From: Fermentibacter danicus | GTDB lineage: Bacteria; Fermentibacterota; Fermentibacteria; Fermentibacterales; Fermentibacteraceae | Assembly (NCBI GenBank): GCA_001618615.1 | Contig: LKHB01000185.1 | Span: 26,522-90,521, forward strand | Direction of reading: 5' to 3' | DNA length: 64,000 nucleotides | In this document: positions 1-8,690 of the stretch, piece after piece | How the letters are laid out: each line of letters begins with the position of its first letter | How positions within the stretch are numbered: position 1 is the stretch's first letter | The notes under the pieces: model-generated | Seen by the model: the letters and a program-made list of their open reading frames with translations, nothing else | Databases searched by the model: none | Told to the model about the DNA's origin: nothing | Program-made: the position numbers and the translations under genes

Positions 1-50
1 CTCCATCGGACGAGTTAACATTAGTCGGCGAGGCAGCCTGCACAAGCCGG

Positions 51-320
51 TCAGGGTTTGATCAGAACCCACACACCTACGACGATGAAGCCTATGCCGG
101 CCAGCACCGACAGGGTCCTCCCCTGCACGAACCGGGACAGGGCCGCTCCAGCCAGGACTCCGATCGCGGAGGCGACCACGAGGGCCGTTGCCGAACCGAT
201 GAAGACGGTCAGTTTCCTGCCGTCTCCGGCTGCGTAGAGCATGGTGGCAAGCTGAGTCTTGTCCCCGATCTCGGCCAGGAACACGGTGCCGAAAACCGTC
301 AGGAGGAGCTTCCAGTCCAT
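51..320 (-). CDS. Half-size GDT1/TMEM165-family (UPF0016) membrane protein
   Basis: An 89-residue membrane protein with the family signature EIGDKTQLAT at about residues 17-26, in the first of roughly three hydrophobic helices. GDT1/TMEM165 proteins move Mn2+ or Ca2+ (with H+ exchange) across membranes; the acidic EIGDKT motif is the presumed ion site. Usual members have about 200 residues and two such motifs. This one has a single motif, matching the short bacterial half-size form that must work as a dimer or with a second half-protein, and no second half lies nearby. ATG start, complete at both ends. It lies just downstream of the subtilisin gene, separated by a strong hairpin. Confidence 0.85.
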   Translation of the reverse strand: MDWKLLLTVFGTVFLAEIGDKTQLATMLYAAGDGRKLTVFIGSATALVVASAIGVLAGAALSRFVQGRTLSVLAGIGFIVVGVWVLIKP

Positions 321-337
321 CGAGCCCTTCTCCGAAG

Positions 338-364
338 AAGGCGCCCGGCCGGACCGGGCGCCTT
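338..364 (-). terminator. Rho-independent-like hairpin after the subtilisin gene
   Basis: An 11-bp perfect stem (338-348 pairing with 354-364) around a 5-base loop lies between the subtilisin stop and the GDT1 start. On the minus strand it is followed by a short pyrimidine-rich stretch rather than a clean U-run. It probably ends the lpd-mazG-subtilisin transcript. Confidence 0.7.
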
Positions 365-386
365 CCTTGACTGAATACGGTTAAAC

Positions 387-2147
387 CTACTTGATGACGG
401 TGAACCTGCTCGTGGCTGAAGAGCCGCAGCCGGAGGCCCTCAGGAAGTAGACTCCGTTGCCGAGTCCGTACGGGACGACGAACTCGATCGTGTGGTTGCC
501 CGAGCCCATCTCACCTTCGGTCACGAGGGCGATCTTCCTCCCGTGTATGTCGTAGACCGACAGGTTCACAGCACCCGGTTCCGCCATGTAGAGGCTGAAG
601 GCACACGTCGTGGAGACGGGGTTTGGCATGGCGGATGAGAGCAGCAGGCTGGGAGTGGTCATGGAGGAGGAGCCAGACCCGCCGCCGATACCGTGGTAGA
701 TGACTGCCTGGACCGCCTGGAGAGCCTGGATGCGTCCGGCCCCGTAGGTGTTGTCCTTGCCGGAGGTTCCGAGATCGAGCGCGGTGGTTTCGAGGATCTC
801 GTCAATTAAGGCGGGGGTGAGCGTGGACGCGGCGTCCGCATGGAGCATCAGCGCCATCAGCCCTGCGTTGTGGGGGGTGGCCATGGACGTGCCGCTCTTC
901 GTCGTGTAGCCGCTGGTATTCTGGTAGTTGCAGCTCAGTACGTCCTCGCCGGGCGCGCAGACGTCGGGGCGCAGAAGACCGGCGTTGGGAGGCGTGTCGT
1001 CATAGTCGTACCAGGGGGCGATGGTCTCCCAGTTGGCAGGACCGTGGCTGGAGAAGCTCGCTATCGCATCCGAGCTGGTGGTGGCTCCGACGCAGATGCA
1101 TGCCGAAGGGGCTCCAGGCGCGACCTGGTCGGGATGGCGCCAGGGGGGCGGGCAGTCGCCGGGGGTACGGAGAGTCGCCGAGCCCGGGCCTTCGTTGCCC
1201 GCCGCTATGCTGTGGGGGACGCCGGCTGCGAGGATGTTCTCCTCGGCGGTTCTCCAGAGGGCCCTCTGGGGATTCCATGCCGGAATGTAGCCCAGGGAGG
1301 TGCTGAGGACGTCGGCCCCGTGGTCTACGGCCCACTGGAAGCCGTCCATGACGTTGACCTCGGCATCGGGACTCACGGACGTCAATACCCTGACGGCCAT
1401 GATCGTGGCGCCGGGAGCCACGCCGCAGACAGTGCCGGCAGTGCCGTCGCTGGCAACCGATCCGGCGCAGTGCGTTCCGTGGCCGCTCTCGTCCATCGGG
1501 TCGCCGTCGCCCGAGGCCATGTCCCATCCGTAGTGGAGGTTGGCAGGGGTGTCGTGCCACATGTGCGTGCGGAGGTCGAGATGGTTGTAGTTGACGCCGG
1601 TGTCGATGACGGCGACGACGATGCCCTCACCGTCATAGCCGAGCGCCCACACGGCAGGCGCCCCGATCTTGTCGACACCCCATGCATTGGCCCTGGAGAG
1701 CTCGTCCGGATTCGCCGGCCGGACGTCGATGGGTTCGATGAACGGGCAGGTGGCCGGCCTGAAGTCGACCCACGCGACGCATTCGAGGCTCGCCATGTCC
1801 CTTATCGCATCGACGGTGGCGCTGCAGCTTATGAAGTTGGCGAGCCAGTTCGTGTGCAGACCCGTCACGGACTCGGAGGGCCAGGCCTTGAGTGACTCGA
1901 GGATCGGAGCCTGGGTCTGCTCCGCCACGGCCTTCATGACCGAGACGGCGAACTCGCGCCTGTCGGCGCGGCTGAAGCCTGCCGTGGCCTGTGCGACGTA
2001 CCCGCAGTCGACGTCTCCGGCCGGCTTGACGAAGATGTCGATCATGGCGTCGGCCCGTGCCGTTTCCATCTGGTCGACGAGCCTGGGCGTGATCATCCCG
2101 GCCGAAGCCGTCAAAGCCACAGTGAGACAAATGAACAAGTATTTCAC
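387..2147 (-). CDS. Secreted subtilisin-like (S8) serine protease with C-terminal sorting-like domain
   Basis: A 586-residue exported protease. Residues 1-17 form a signal peptide (GTG start with a GAGGT ribosome site). Residues 34-130 look like an I9-type propeptide that folds and inhibits the enzyme. The catalytic triad is Asp182 in AVIDTGVNYNHLD, His223 in SGHGTHCAGS and Ser421 in SGTSMATPHNAG, so it should be active. Residues about 505-586 form a beta-rich FlgD/T9SS-type tail (MPNPVSTTCAFSL, then YDIHGRKI, GVYFLRASG), usual in FCB-group secreted proteins. No type IX secretion genes are in the window, so the export route is unknown. It is the last gene of the lpd-mazG-protease run, 49 bases after mazG. 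Confidence 0.93.
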   Translation of the reverse strand: MKYLFICLTVALTASAGMITPRLVDQMETARADAMIDIFVKPAGDVDCGYVAQATAGFSRADRREFAVSVMKAVAEQTQAPILESLKAWPSESVTGLHTNWLANFISCSATVDAIRDMASLECVAWVDFRPATCPFIEPIDVRPANPDELSRANAWGVDKIGAPAVWALGYDGEGIVVAVIDTGVNYNHLDLRTHMWHDTPANLHYGWDMASGDGDPMDESGHGTHCAGSVASDGTAGTVCGVAPGATIMAVRVLTSVSPDAEVNVMDGFQWAVDHGADVLSTSLGYIPAWNPQRALWRTAEENILAAGVPHSIAAGNEGPGSATLRTPGDCPPPWRHPDQVAPGAPSACICVGATTSSDAIASFSSHGPANWETIAPWYDYDDTPPNAGLLRPDVCAPGEDVLSCNYQNTSGYTTKSGTSMATPHNAGLMALMLHADAASTLTPALIDEILETTALDLGTSGKDNTYGAGRIQALQAVQAVIYHGIGGGSGSSSMTTPSLLLSSAMPNPVSTTCAFSLYMAEPGAVNLSVYDIHGRKIALVTEGEMGSGNHTIEFVVPYGLGNGVYFLRASGCGSSATSRFTVIK

Positions 2148-2196
2148 ACTGACCTCGCTTTCTCGAGTGGTGAAACGGACATATCCATAACTTCAA

Positions 2197-2898
2197 CTAT
2201 ACTGCCGGAGTTCCAGAGTCCACAGTGTCCGCCTCCTGGTCCTCCATGAACTGGAGGCAGATCCTTCTCAGAGCGGCCTCCGGCTCGCATCCGGCCGACC
2301 GCGAGAGATTGACCAGATGGAAGAGGATCCTGCCGATCCTGTCTTCGACGATCTTCGGATCGGAGACCTCCGCAAGGTCCACCGGCCGTATGATCTCCGA
2401 CGCCGACTCATCCGGCGAGGGAAGAGACCGGCCCAGATCGGAGGCCCTCTGCTGTATCCTCCAGGCCATCTGCAGGGCGGGCATCGAGCGGGGTACGGAG
2501 GCGAAGATTCCTTCCTCCCTCTTCTCCCCGGCCTTGATCCTCTCCCATTGTTTCTCGACCTGCCCGGGCGTGAGGCCTTCGGGGCTCCCGAACACGTGGG
2601 GGTGCCGGCGGACGAGCTTCTCCCTGATGCCGTCGGCTACTCCGCTGAGATCGAACCTGCCCTGCTCCTCCGCGATCAGGGCGTCCATGACTATGTGGAG
2701 CAGCAGATCGCCCAGTTCCTGCCGCAGCGAGTCCCAGTCCCCTCCGGCTGCGGCGTCCGCAACCTCGAAGGCCTCCTCGAGAAGGAAGGGCCGGAGCGAC
2801 TGAACGGTCTGACTCCTGTCCCACTCGCACCCTCCTGGACCTCGCAGTCTCCTCACCGTATCCAGAAGGCCGGCGATGGAGGCGGAGGGATCACCCAT
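2197..2898 (-). CDS. mazG: Nucleoside triphosphate pyrophosphohydrolase MazG
   Basis: A 233-residue all-alpha NTP pyrophosphatase that removes aberrant or excess (d)NTPs. The N-terminal MazG domain carries LRGPGGCEWDRSQT, the metal-binding EEAFEVADA and ELGDLLLHIV; a second, weaker MazG repeat fills the C-terminal half (RIGRILFHLVNLSR). Length is close to E. coli MazG (263). I chose the ATG at 2898 (MGDPSASIAG); a GTG three codons upstream is also possible and neither has a clear ribosome site. The start overlaps the lpd stop by 8 bases, implying translational coupling. Confidence 0.92.
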   Translation of the reverse strand: MGDPSASIAGLLDTVRRLRGPGGCEWDRSQTVQSLRPFLLEEAFEVADAAAGGDWDSLRQELGDLLLHIVMDALIAEEQGRFDLSGVADGIREKLVRRHPHVFGSPEGLTPGQVEKQWERIKAGEKREEGIFASVPRSMPALQMAWRIQQRASDLGRSLPSPDESASEIIRPVDLAEVSDPKIVEDRIGRILFHLVNLSRSAGCEPEAALRRICLQFMEDQEADTVDSGTPAV

Positions 2899-4255
2899 GA
2901 ACGGCACCGGGTCCGAAATCCTCGCCGGCTTCCATGAATATTTCCGTGAGCGTGGGGTGGGGATGGATCATCTCGCCCAGCCTGGAGGCGGACAGGCCGC
3001 AGTTGACGGCCACGAGCGCCTCTCCGACGAGGCTGCTGGCATCCCTTCCAACCATTTGTACGCCCAGGAGGCGTCCGTCCCCGGCGGAAGCGATCAGCTT
3101 TATCATCCCTTCCGTCTCGCCGAGGCCGACGGCCCGTCCGTTGGCCACGTATCTGGCCCGTCTGACCTCGATGGGCACGCCTCGGCGGATCCACTCCTCC
3201 TCGCCGGGTCCTACGGAGGCTATCTCGGGCGTGGTGAAGACGCACGAGGGAATAGTGTCGGGATCGGGAGCCGGCCTGGCGCGATCGGGGGCGAAGATGC
3301 CCTCGACCGCCGCGAGCCCTTGTGCCGACCCGGCATGCGCGAGCTGCCACAGGCCCGTCACGTCGCCCGCGGCATATATGCCGTCGACACTGGTCTTCAT
3401 CCTGGAATCGACCCGGATGCCTTTCCTGTCGAACTCCACGCCGCATTCGGCAAGCCCCTCGACATCCAGCCTCGGAATCCTGCCGGCCGCCACCAGCAGA
3501 GCGGCGCCCTCCACGGAGGAGCCGTCGTCGAGAACGACACGGGCCAGCTCCGGCGAGACGGAAGCGGAGGCGGCGGCCCTGCCTGTGAGTATCTTCACGC
3601 CGAGCCTGGAGAGAGAGTTGCGGAGGACCTGCCTGATGTCCGAATCGATCCCGGGCAGGATGTCGTCCATCATCTCCAGCACGGTGACCTCGACGCCGAA
3701 GATTCTAAGGATGGATGCAAACTCGCATCCCACCACCCCTCCGCCGATGATGACGAGGGAGCGCGGCAGTTCCCGCCAGGCCAGAACCTCCGTGCTGGAG
3801 AGGGCTCCCTCGACACGGAGCGGACCGGGGAACGCCGGGCGCGAACCCGTCGCCACGAGGATGTTCGCGGCCTCGAAGGTCTCCCCTCCGACGCAGACCG
3901 AGCCTCGTGCAGGGATGGATGCCTCCCCCCGGAGGATGTCGATTCCGAGGCCGGCCAGCCTGGCTTCGATACCCTTCCGGAGCCTCGTTACGACGAGATC
4001 CCTTCGCTTCGCCACCGCGGGGAAGTCGAGTTCGAGAGAACCCTTCAGACCCATGCGGGCTGCGTTCCGCGAGGCGTGCAGGAGATCCGCCGTGGCGGCG
4101 AGAGTCTTGGTCGGTATGCAGCCGCGGTTGAGGCAGGTTCCCCCGATGTCCTCCTCTTCGGCGACGGCCACATGCGCTCCGAGCTGTGCCGCTCTGATGG
4201 CGGAAACATATCCGGCAGGGCCGGAACCTATGACCATGAGATCGTAGCGTGTCAT
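2891..4255 (-). CDS. lpdA: Dihydrolipoyl dehydrogenase (E3)
   Basis: A 454-residue flavoprotein disulfide oxidoreductase that reoxidises the lipoyl groups of 2-oxoacid dehydrogenase or glycine cleavage complexes with NAD+. It has the FAD motif GSGPAG (10-15), redox cysteines 41 and 46 in GGTCLNRGCIPTK, a second Rossmann motif IIGGGVVGCEFA for NAD, and the C-terminal catalytic HPHPTLTE. The frame stays open 110 codons upstream, but that part is antisense to the divergent TPR gene. The ATG at 4255 has a GAGGAG ribosome site six bases away and starts directly at the FAD strand. No E1/E2 genes are in the window, so its complex is not identified. Confidence 0.95.
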   Translation of the reverse strand: MTRYDLMVIGSGPAGYVSAIRAAQLGAHVAVAEEEDIGGTCLNRGCIPTKTLAATADLLHASRNAARMGLKGSLELDFPAVAKRRDLVVTRLRKGIEARLAGLGIDILRGEASIPARGSVCVGGETFEAANILVATGSRPAFPGPLRVEGALSSTEVLAWRELPRSLVIIGGGVVGCEFASILRIFGVEVTVLEMMDDILPGIDSDIRQVLRNSLSRLGVKILTGRAAASASVSPELARVVLDDGSSVEGAALLVAAGRIPRLDVEGLAECGVEFDRKGIRVDSRMKTSVDGIYAAGDVTGLWQLAHAGSAQGLAAVEGIFAPDRARPAPDPDTIPSCVFTTPEIASVGPGEEEWIRRGVPIEVRRARYVANGRAVGLGETEGMIKLIASAGDGRLLGVQMVGRDASSLVGEALVAVNCGLSASRLGEMIHPHPTLTEIFMEAGEDFGPGAVHG

Positions 4256-4307
4256 CTTCGGCTCCTCGCTGTCGATGGAAGGACGTGCAGAGAAGTTCTT
4301 CGGCGGA

Positions 4308-4313
4308 TATAAT
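4308..4313 (+). promoter_or_regulatory. Putative -10 element TATAAT of the TPR-tldD-tldE operon
   Basis: A perfect TATAAT lies 27 bases before the TPR start in the divergent 85-base gap next to lpdA. No good -35 box is 16-18 bases upstream, so the call rests on the -10 and location only. Confidence 0.45.
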
Positions 4314-4340
4314 AAGCTCTGACCAATACCGGAGGGAGCC

Positions 4341-5096
4341 ATGATTCCAGTCCTCCTCGCCCTGGTCCTTTCGCTCTCCACCAACCTCGACGGGGAACGG
4401 GTCGATCTCCGCTGCGAAATAGGCGACGCATACTTCAGACAGGGCCTCCTCGAACAGGCAGAGAGCGAGTTCAGAGAGGCGCTCCGGCTCGATTCCTCCT
4501 GCGCGAAGGCGATGCTGGGTCTCGGCCGGGTGTACAGGGCCAGGGAGGCCTGGGAACAGGCCGAAATCTTCCTGCGCCGGTACACGGACTCCTATCCGTC
4601 CGATCCGGCCGGACTCCTCGAGCTGTCCGGCCTCCTGATGGAGACATGCAGGGTCGGGGAGGCATCGGAGCTGGCTCTTCGCGCCGCCGAAAACTCCGAC
4701 GCGGACGGCGCCGCCTGGCTCATGGCCGGCCGCGCCGGTCTGGCCTGCGACGACACGACATCCGCCGTACGGTCGCTGGGAAGGGCTCTCGCGCTGGGGG
4801 GAAGGCCCTCCCTCGAGGCCTCCGTGCTGCTAGCCGAGATATCGCTTCGCTCGGGAGAAACAGCGGAAGCGCTCGAACTCCTCGACTGGGGGGTCGGTCA
4901 GGAACACGCCCCGTCGTGCTTCAGGCTGGGAGTGCTCTACGTGTCCTGGGGCGATCTCGTCAGGGGCTCCTGCCTGTTGAGGCAGAGTCTCGCCATATCT
5001 CCCGCGGGGCCCTTCTCGGACTCCGCCCGCGTCGTGCTCGACGAACTGGCTTCCTCCGGATTCTTTGCCGACATCCCGGAGACGGAGGAAAACTGA
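4341..5096 (+). CDS. TPR-repeat protein, probably exported
   Basis: 251 residues, mostly tetratricopeptide-like helix pairs from about residue 27 onward (GDAYFRQGLLEQAESEF, GRVYRAREAWEQAEIF, AELLDWGVG). TPR units act as protein-protein docking surfaces. Residues 1-18 form a short hydrophobic leader (MIPVLLALVLSLS), so export is likely but no lipobox cysteine is present. A GGAGGGAG ribosome site precedes the ATG. It is the first gene of an operon with tldD, whose start is embedded in this stop codon. A link to TldD/E function is inferred only from the coupling. Confidence 0.8.
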   Translation: MIPVLLALVLSLSTNLDGERVDLRCEIGDAYFRQGLLEQAESEFREALRLDSSCAKAMLGLGRVYRAREAWEQAEIFLRRYTDSYPSDPAGLLELSGLLMETCRVGEASELALRAAENSDADGAAWLMAGRAGLACDDTTSAVRSLGRALALGGRPSLEASVLLAEISLRSGETAEALELLDWGVGQEHAPSCFRLGVLYVSWGDLVRGSCLLRQSLAISPAGPFSDSARVVLDELASSGFFADIPETEEN

Positions 5097-6478
5097 CCTC
5101 ACGCGCCGGACTCTTCGATGATCTCCGCGAGAAGGCCCGGAAGGCGGTTCATTCGGCCGGCGCAGATTTCGCGGAGATCAGGGTGGAGACCCGCGATTCC
5201 GTATCGATGGTCCAGACCGGCGGCCTTCCCCCGGACGCCTCCTCCGACAGACAGTCGGGGTTCCATGCAAGGGTTCTGTGTGACGGGATATGGGGTTCCG
5301 CATGCGCCTCAGCCGACATGGATCCCGCGGAGATCCTGACCAGGGCCGTTGCAGCCGCCCGGACTGCGGGTGGAAGGGGTTCGGTCTCGCTGGCAAGGAT
5401 TCCGTCCTCCTCGGAGACATGGCGGCCCGTTGTCGCCGAACCAGTACAGGAGGCTCCGGCTTCGGACAAGGCCTTTCTCTGCAGGAGATACCGCGAGCTG
5501 CTGGAATCGGAGACGCAGGGAGCCTCGTGCAGGGTTGCGTACAGGGACTTCCGGAGGCTGAAGGCGGTACTGAACTCGGCCGGATGCGACGTGATGGAGG
5601 AGGAGCAGTTCTGCGGGTTCCGCATGGAGGCTCTGTCATCCGACACTGGACTCCTGGCTTCAAGAGAGAGGGCGGGGAGATCGGGGCTCGAGTTCTTCAG
5701 ATCCCGGGAGGATCTGGTCGGAGAGGTCGCAGCCGAGTGCTCGGCGCTGGAGAGCGCCGTCACGCCACCCGATCCGGGAAGCCGCCTGCTCCTCGATCCC
5801 GAGAACGCCGGAGTCTTCATCCACGAGGTCTTCGGCCACCTCTGCGAATCGGGAGCGCACCCGCTGGCTTCCTCCCTGGGAGGCTACCTCCGCAGGGGAA
5901 GCCGGCTGGCTTCTCCCTGCGTGAACATCGTGGACGATTCGACACACTTCTCAATGCCCGGGAGCTGCGCCTTCGACGACGAGGGGGTTCCCGGAACGAG
6001 GACGCCCATCGTAACTTCCGGAGTCCTCTCGAACCTTCTCCACACCCTGGAGACGGCCGGAGCGGCGGGGGTCGCGCCGACGGGAAACGCCCGGGCGGCG
6101 GGATTCAGGTCGCTGCCCGGAGCGAGGATGACCTGTACCTATCTGGCTCCCGGGAGCATGTCCCTCGAAGCCATGACCGCGATGCTCTCGGACGGTCTGT
6201 ATCTGGTCGGATCGCTCGGCGGCTCCACGGACATGGGCGGCTTCTCACTCACCTCGCGCCTCGGATGGAGGATCGAGTCGGGCAGGCCGACGGTCATGAC
6301 CGGACCGGTGACGATCCACGGCAGGGTTTTCGACTTCCTGAAGTCGATCCAGTGCGTCGGATCGGACCTCACCCTGTACAGCGGCCCCGGGGGCTGTTCG
6401 AGCGTCGGGGATGACCTGCTCCCGGTGAGCTACGGCGCTCCGCACACACTCGTATTCGCGCCCGGACGATCCGGATGA
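5093..6478 (+). CDS. tldD: Metalloprotease TldD, apparently using a CTG start
   Basis: About 461 residues of the TldD/PmbA family. TldD and TldE form a heterodimer that trims unfolded peptides; TldD carries the zinc site. The HExxxH motif is HEVFGHLCE (His244, Glu245, His249 from the proposed start), followed by the beta-rich C-terminal lobe (SLGGSTDMGGFSLTS). The frame is open far upstream, but that part overlaps the TPR gene. Homology begins at LFDDLREKARKAV, and no ATG, GTG or TTG exists between 5093 and a GTG already inside the domain. A CTG at 5093 sits four bases after GGAGG and overlaps the TPR stop as CTGA, as ATGA/GTGA/TTGA do elsewhere here. Its stop overlaps the tldE start (ATGA). 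Confidence 0.9.
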   Translation: MTSRAGLFDDLREKARKAVHSAGADFAEIRVETRDSVSMVQTGGLPPDASSDRQSGFHARVLCDGIWGSACASADMDPAEILTRAVAAARTAGGRGSVSLARIPSSSETWRPVVAEPVQEAPASDKAFLCRRYRELLESETQGASCRVAYRDFRRLKAVLNSAGCDVMEEEQFCGFRMEALSSDTGLLASRERAGRSGLEFFRSREDLVGEVAAECSALESAVTPPDPGSRLLLDPENAGVFIHEVFGHLCESGAHPLASSLGGYLRRGSRLASPCVNIVDDSTHFSMPGSCAFDDEGVPGTRTPIVTSGVLSNLLHTLETAGAAGVAPTGNARAAGFRSLPGARMTCTYLAPGSMSLEAMTAMLSDGLYLVGSLGGSTDMGGFSLTSRLGWRIESGRPTVMTGPVTIHGRVFDFLKSIQCVGSDLTLYSGPGGCSSVGDDLLPVSYGAPHTLVFAPGRSG

Positions 6479-7764
6479 AAGCCGATCACATACTCGAAGC
6501 GGCCTCCAGGGTGTCGGAGGCGGCCGAACTCATGACTCTGCATACGGTTTCGGAAACGGCTTCCGTATCGTCCCCGGGAGGCCCGATCCGGACCACTCTG
6601 GAGGAATCGAGCTGTTCGATCCGGATCGTGCGCAACGGGCGGATAGGTTCCGGCGCATCCTCCGGGCGGACGGCGGGACCGGATCTCATCGACCAGGCGA
6701 TAGCCCTCTCCAGAATCGGGCCCGAGGCGCTCTTCAGCCTGCCCGGGCCATCGGAACCGGAGCCTCTCGATACCGAACATCCGCTGGTACTCCAGACCGG
6801 GCTCGAGGATCTGACCGGCTTCCTGATAGGGGTGGAGACGGAACTCGCATCCCGCTGGCCTCGTTCCGTCGTCCGGGGGTCCATCTCCAGAAGATCCGTG
6901 GAAGTCTCCGTCGCCAACACCTCCGGGTTCGAGGGGTCATACCGGAAGTCCGTCCTGGATCTGGCGCTCGCGTTCACCTTCGCGGGCCGCGATGGCATGA
7001 CCGTCCGGAACGGCAGCTTCGTGACGGGACTCCCCCTCACCGATCCGGCGAGGATAGTCGACGGGCTGCTGCCCTGCGGCCCAGGCGTCCGGAGGACAGG
7101 CCCCCCGGGAGGATCAGTGATGGCGGTCCTTTCGCCGAGAGTCCTCTCGACGCTGCTTCAGACGATCCGCAGTCAGGCGGCGGGCTGGACCAGGGACAGG
7201 GGCTTCTCCTCCTTCGTGGAGGGGCAGTCCCTCGGTTCAGGGCTGTTCACCCTTCACGACCGTCCCAGGCTTCCGTTCGGCGGGGCATCAGCCCCGTTCG
7301 ACGCCGAAGGGGTTCCCACGGCGGACAGATGCCTGGTCGAGAACGGAGTCTTCCTCGGCCACATACACGACCTCGCCAGCGCAGCCCGCTGCGGAACCGG
7401 ATCGACCGGCTCGGCGGGGAGGAATCCGGGCGAGATGCCCGTACCGGTCTGCACAAACCTCGCTATGGAAGCCGGAGGCTCCAGCCTTGAGGATCTCCTG
7501 CGCGAAGCCGGAGAGGGTCTCCTGATCCTGGAGCTGCTCCCGGGAGTCTACGGAAACGCGGCGGGGGGGGATTTCAGAATACCTGTCTCCTCGGCGTTCA
7601 CGCTGTCCGGAGGAGAAGCTTCTGCTCCGCTCCGTACCGGGTGCTTCATGGAGGGGAATGCGCTCGATCTGCTTCGGAGCATCGCCGCGGTGGGGGACAC
7701 CCTGTACGGCGTAGAGACGGACAGGCTACCGCATGTCCTCGTCGAGGGAATCACAGTCCGCTGA
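6475..7764 (+). CDS. pmbA: TldE/PmbA-family partner protease subunit
   Basis: 429 residues, homologous to the non-catalytic TldE (PmbA) half of the TldD/TldE protease. It shows the family fold (VRNGRIGSGASSG, DRPRLPFGGASAPFDAEGVP, VCTNLAMEAG) but no HExxxH motif, as expected. It is coupled to tldD by a 4-base ATGA overlap, so the two products should be made in equal amounts. The 3' end overlaps the convergent flippase-like gene by 39 bases. Confidence 0.92.
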   Translation: MKADHILEAASRVSEAAELMTLHTVSETASVSSPGGPIRTTLEESSCSIRIVRNGRIGSGASSGRTAGPDLIDQAIALSRIGPEALFSLPGPSEPEPLDTEHPLVLQTGLEDLTGFLIGVETELASRWPRSVVRGSISRRSVEVSVANTSGFEGSYRKSVLDLALAFTFAGRDGMTVRNGSFVTGLPLTDPARIVDGLLPCGPGVRRTGPPGGSVMAVLSPRVLSTLLQTIRSQAAGWTRDRGFSSFVEGQSLGSGLFTLHDRPRLPFGGASAPFDAEGVPTADRCLVENGVFLGHIHDLASAARCGTGSTGSAGRNPGEMPVPVCTNLAMEAGGSSLEDLLREAGEGLLILELLPGVYGNAAGGDFRIPVSSAFTLSGGEASAPLRTGCFMEGNALDLLRSIAAVGDTLYGVETDRLPHVLVEGITVR

Positions 7765-8690
7765 GACCCCGGCAGAGTCCGGTCGTTCCCCGGCTTCCCC
7801 GCCTCGCTCCCTCACGGAGGACATGGCCTCCCTGACCGCCCTCCACCCGCCCCTGAGGAAGACGGCCGTCGCGAACGCGATGATCTCCGAAACCGTCAGC
7901 CAGAGCCTGGAAGCGAGTGCGAGCAACGGCAGCGCCCCCTGTTCCGAGGTCGGTACAATCAGCCTCATCAGCCACAGGAGGGCGACCTCGCTGACTCCGA
8001 TGCCGGCCGGCGCCAGCAGCATGAGGAAACCGACGCCCACGGACGTCGGGAACAGGGCTATGCCCGGCAGGAAGTCCAGATGGACGCCGAAGCTGAGCGC
8101 CAGGAGATGGAAGGCCATTCCCTGCAGGAGATACACCGTAAGATAGACGGGGATCAGCTTCAGAATGTTCGAGAAACCGGGATCGACGCAGGAGAGATCT
8201 CTTCCGGCCACCTTCCGGATCAGCCTGGTGAACCTCCTATGAGTGCCCGGATGTGCCGTGAGCAGCAGGGTGACTATCAGAAGCCCGAGCGCCGCAGTGA
8301 AGAGGACGGGATCCATGCCGAGCCTGTTCGAGATTGTCGGCGTGAGCGGCAGAGCCATTATCAGCGAGCAGATGACGATGAAGAGCGTCTCCAGCACCAG
8401 GGCGCGCCCGNNCCGCCGGAGACGGCGCATGCGCGTTTCCATGACCATGCCGCCGAAACGAAGTGGATCTGAAGGACTATCATCGAGGCGATAAGGAGAA
8501 GGGGATCGAAGTCCAGCAGGGCCGAGAGCCCTCCCGCGTCCCTTACGTTGGCGAGGGAGATCCGGACGAGGTAGTAGATCGAGACGAGAGTGAGCAGGAT
8601 TCCGAGCATCAGAGGGATGGTCCTGCGCATGAGGGGCTTGTTGGCAGCGCCCGCGCAGTGGATCGAGCCTCCGCCGTCGGGACTAGTCAA
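7726..8690 (-). CDS. Flippase-like (lysylphosphatidylglycerol synthase TM region, UPF0104) protein, broken by an assembly gap
   Basis: Two pieces of one multi-pass membrane protein lie either side of the 'nn' at 8411-8412. The N-terminal piece has two helices (MLGILLTLVSIYYLVRI; DPLLLIASMIVLQIHFVSA) ending in WSWKRACAVSG. The C-terminal piece restarts in another frame at GRALVLETLF and has about six helices, including PAGIGVSEVALLWL, the PxGxGxxE-type family motif. The usual middle part between the second helix and VLExL (roughly 50 residues) is absent, so real sequence was lost at the gap. Family members move or modify lipids or isoprenoid-linked sugars. TTG start overlaps the upstream stop by 8 bases. 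Confidence 0.75.
8411..8412. other. Assembly gap placeholder (nn) inside the flippase-like gene
   Basis: Two undetermined bases. The reading frame differs on each side and a conserved stretch of the family is missing, so the true gap is longer than two bases. Confidence 0.9.

Noticed and set aside
840..1895. 351-codon open frame on the plus strand opposite the subtilisin gene
   Set aside because: It is a high-GC shadow: it reads Arg/Gly/Ala-rich sequence without any domain and mirrors the protease codons.
2876..4312. 478-codon open frame opposite lpdA
   Set aside because: Shadow of a clear dihydrolipoyl dehydrogenase; no recognisable motif of its own.
4256..4585. 110-codon N-terminal extension of lpdA
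   Set aside because: It is antisense to the TPR gene, and the FAD-binding strand begins directly at the ATG at 4255.
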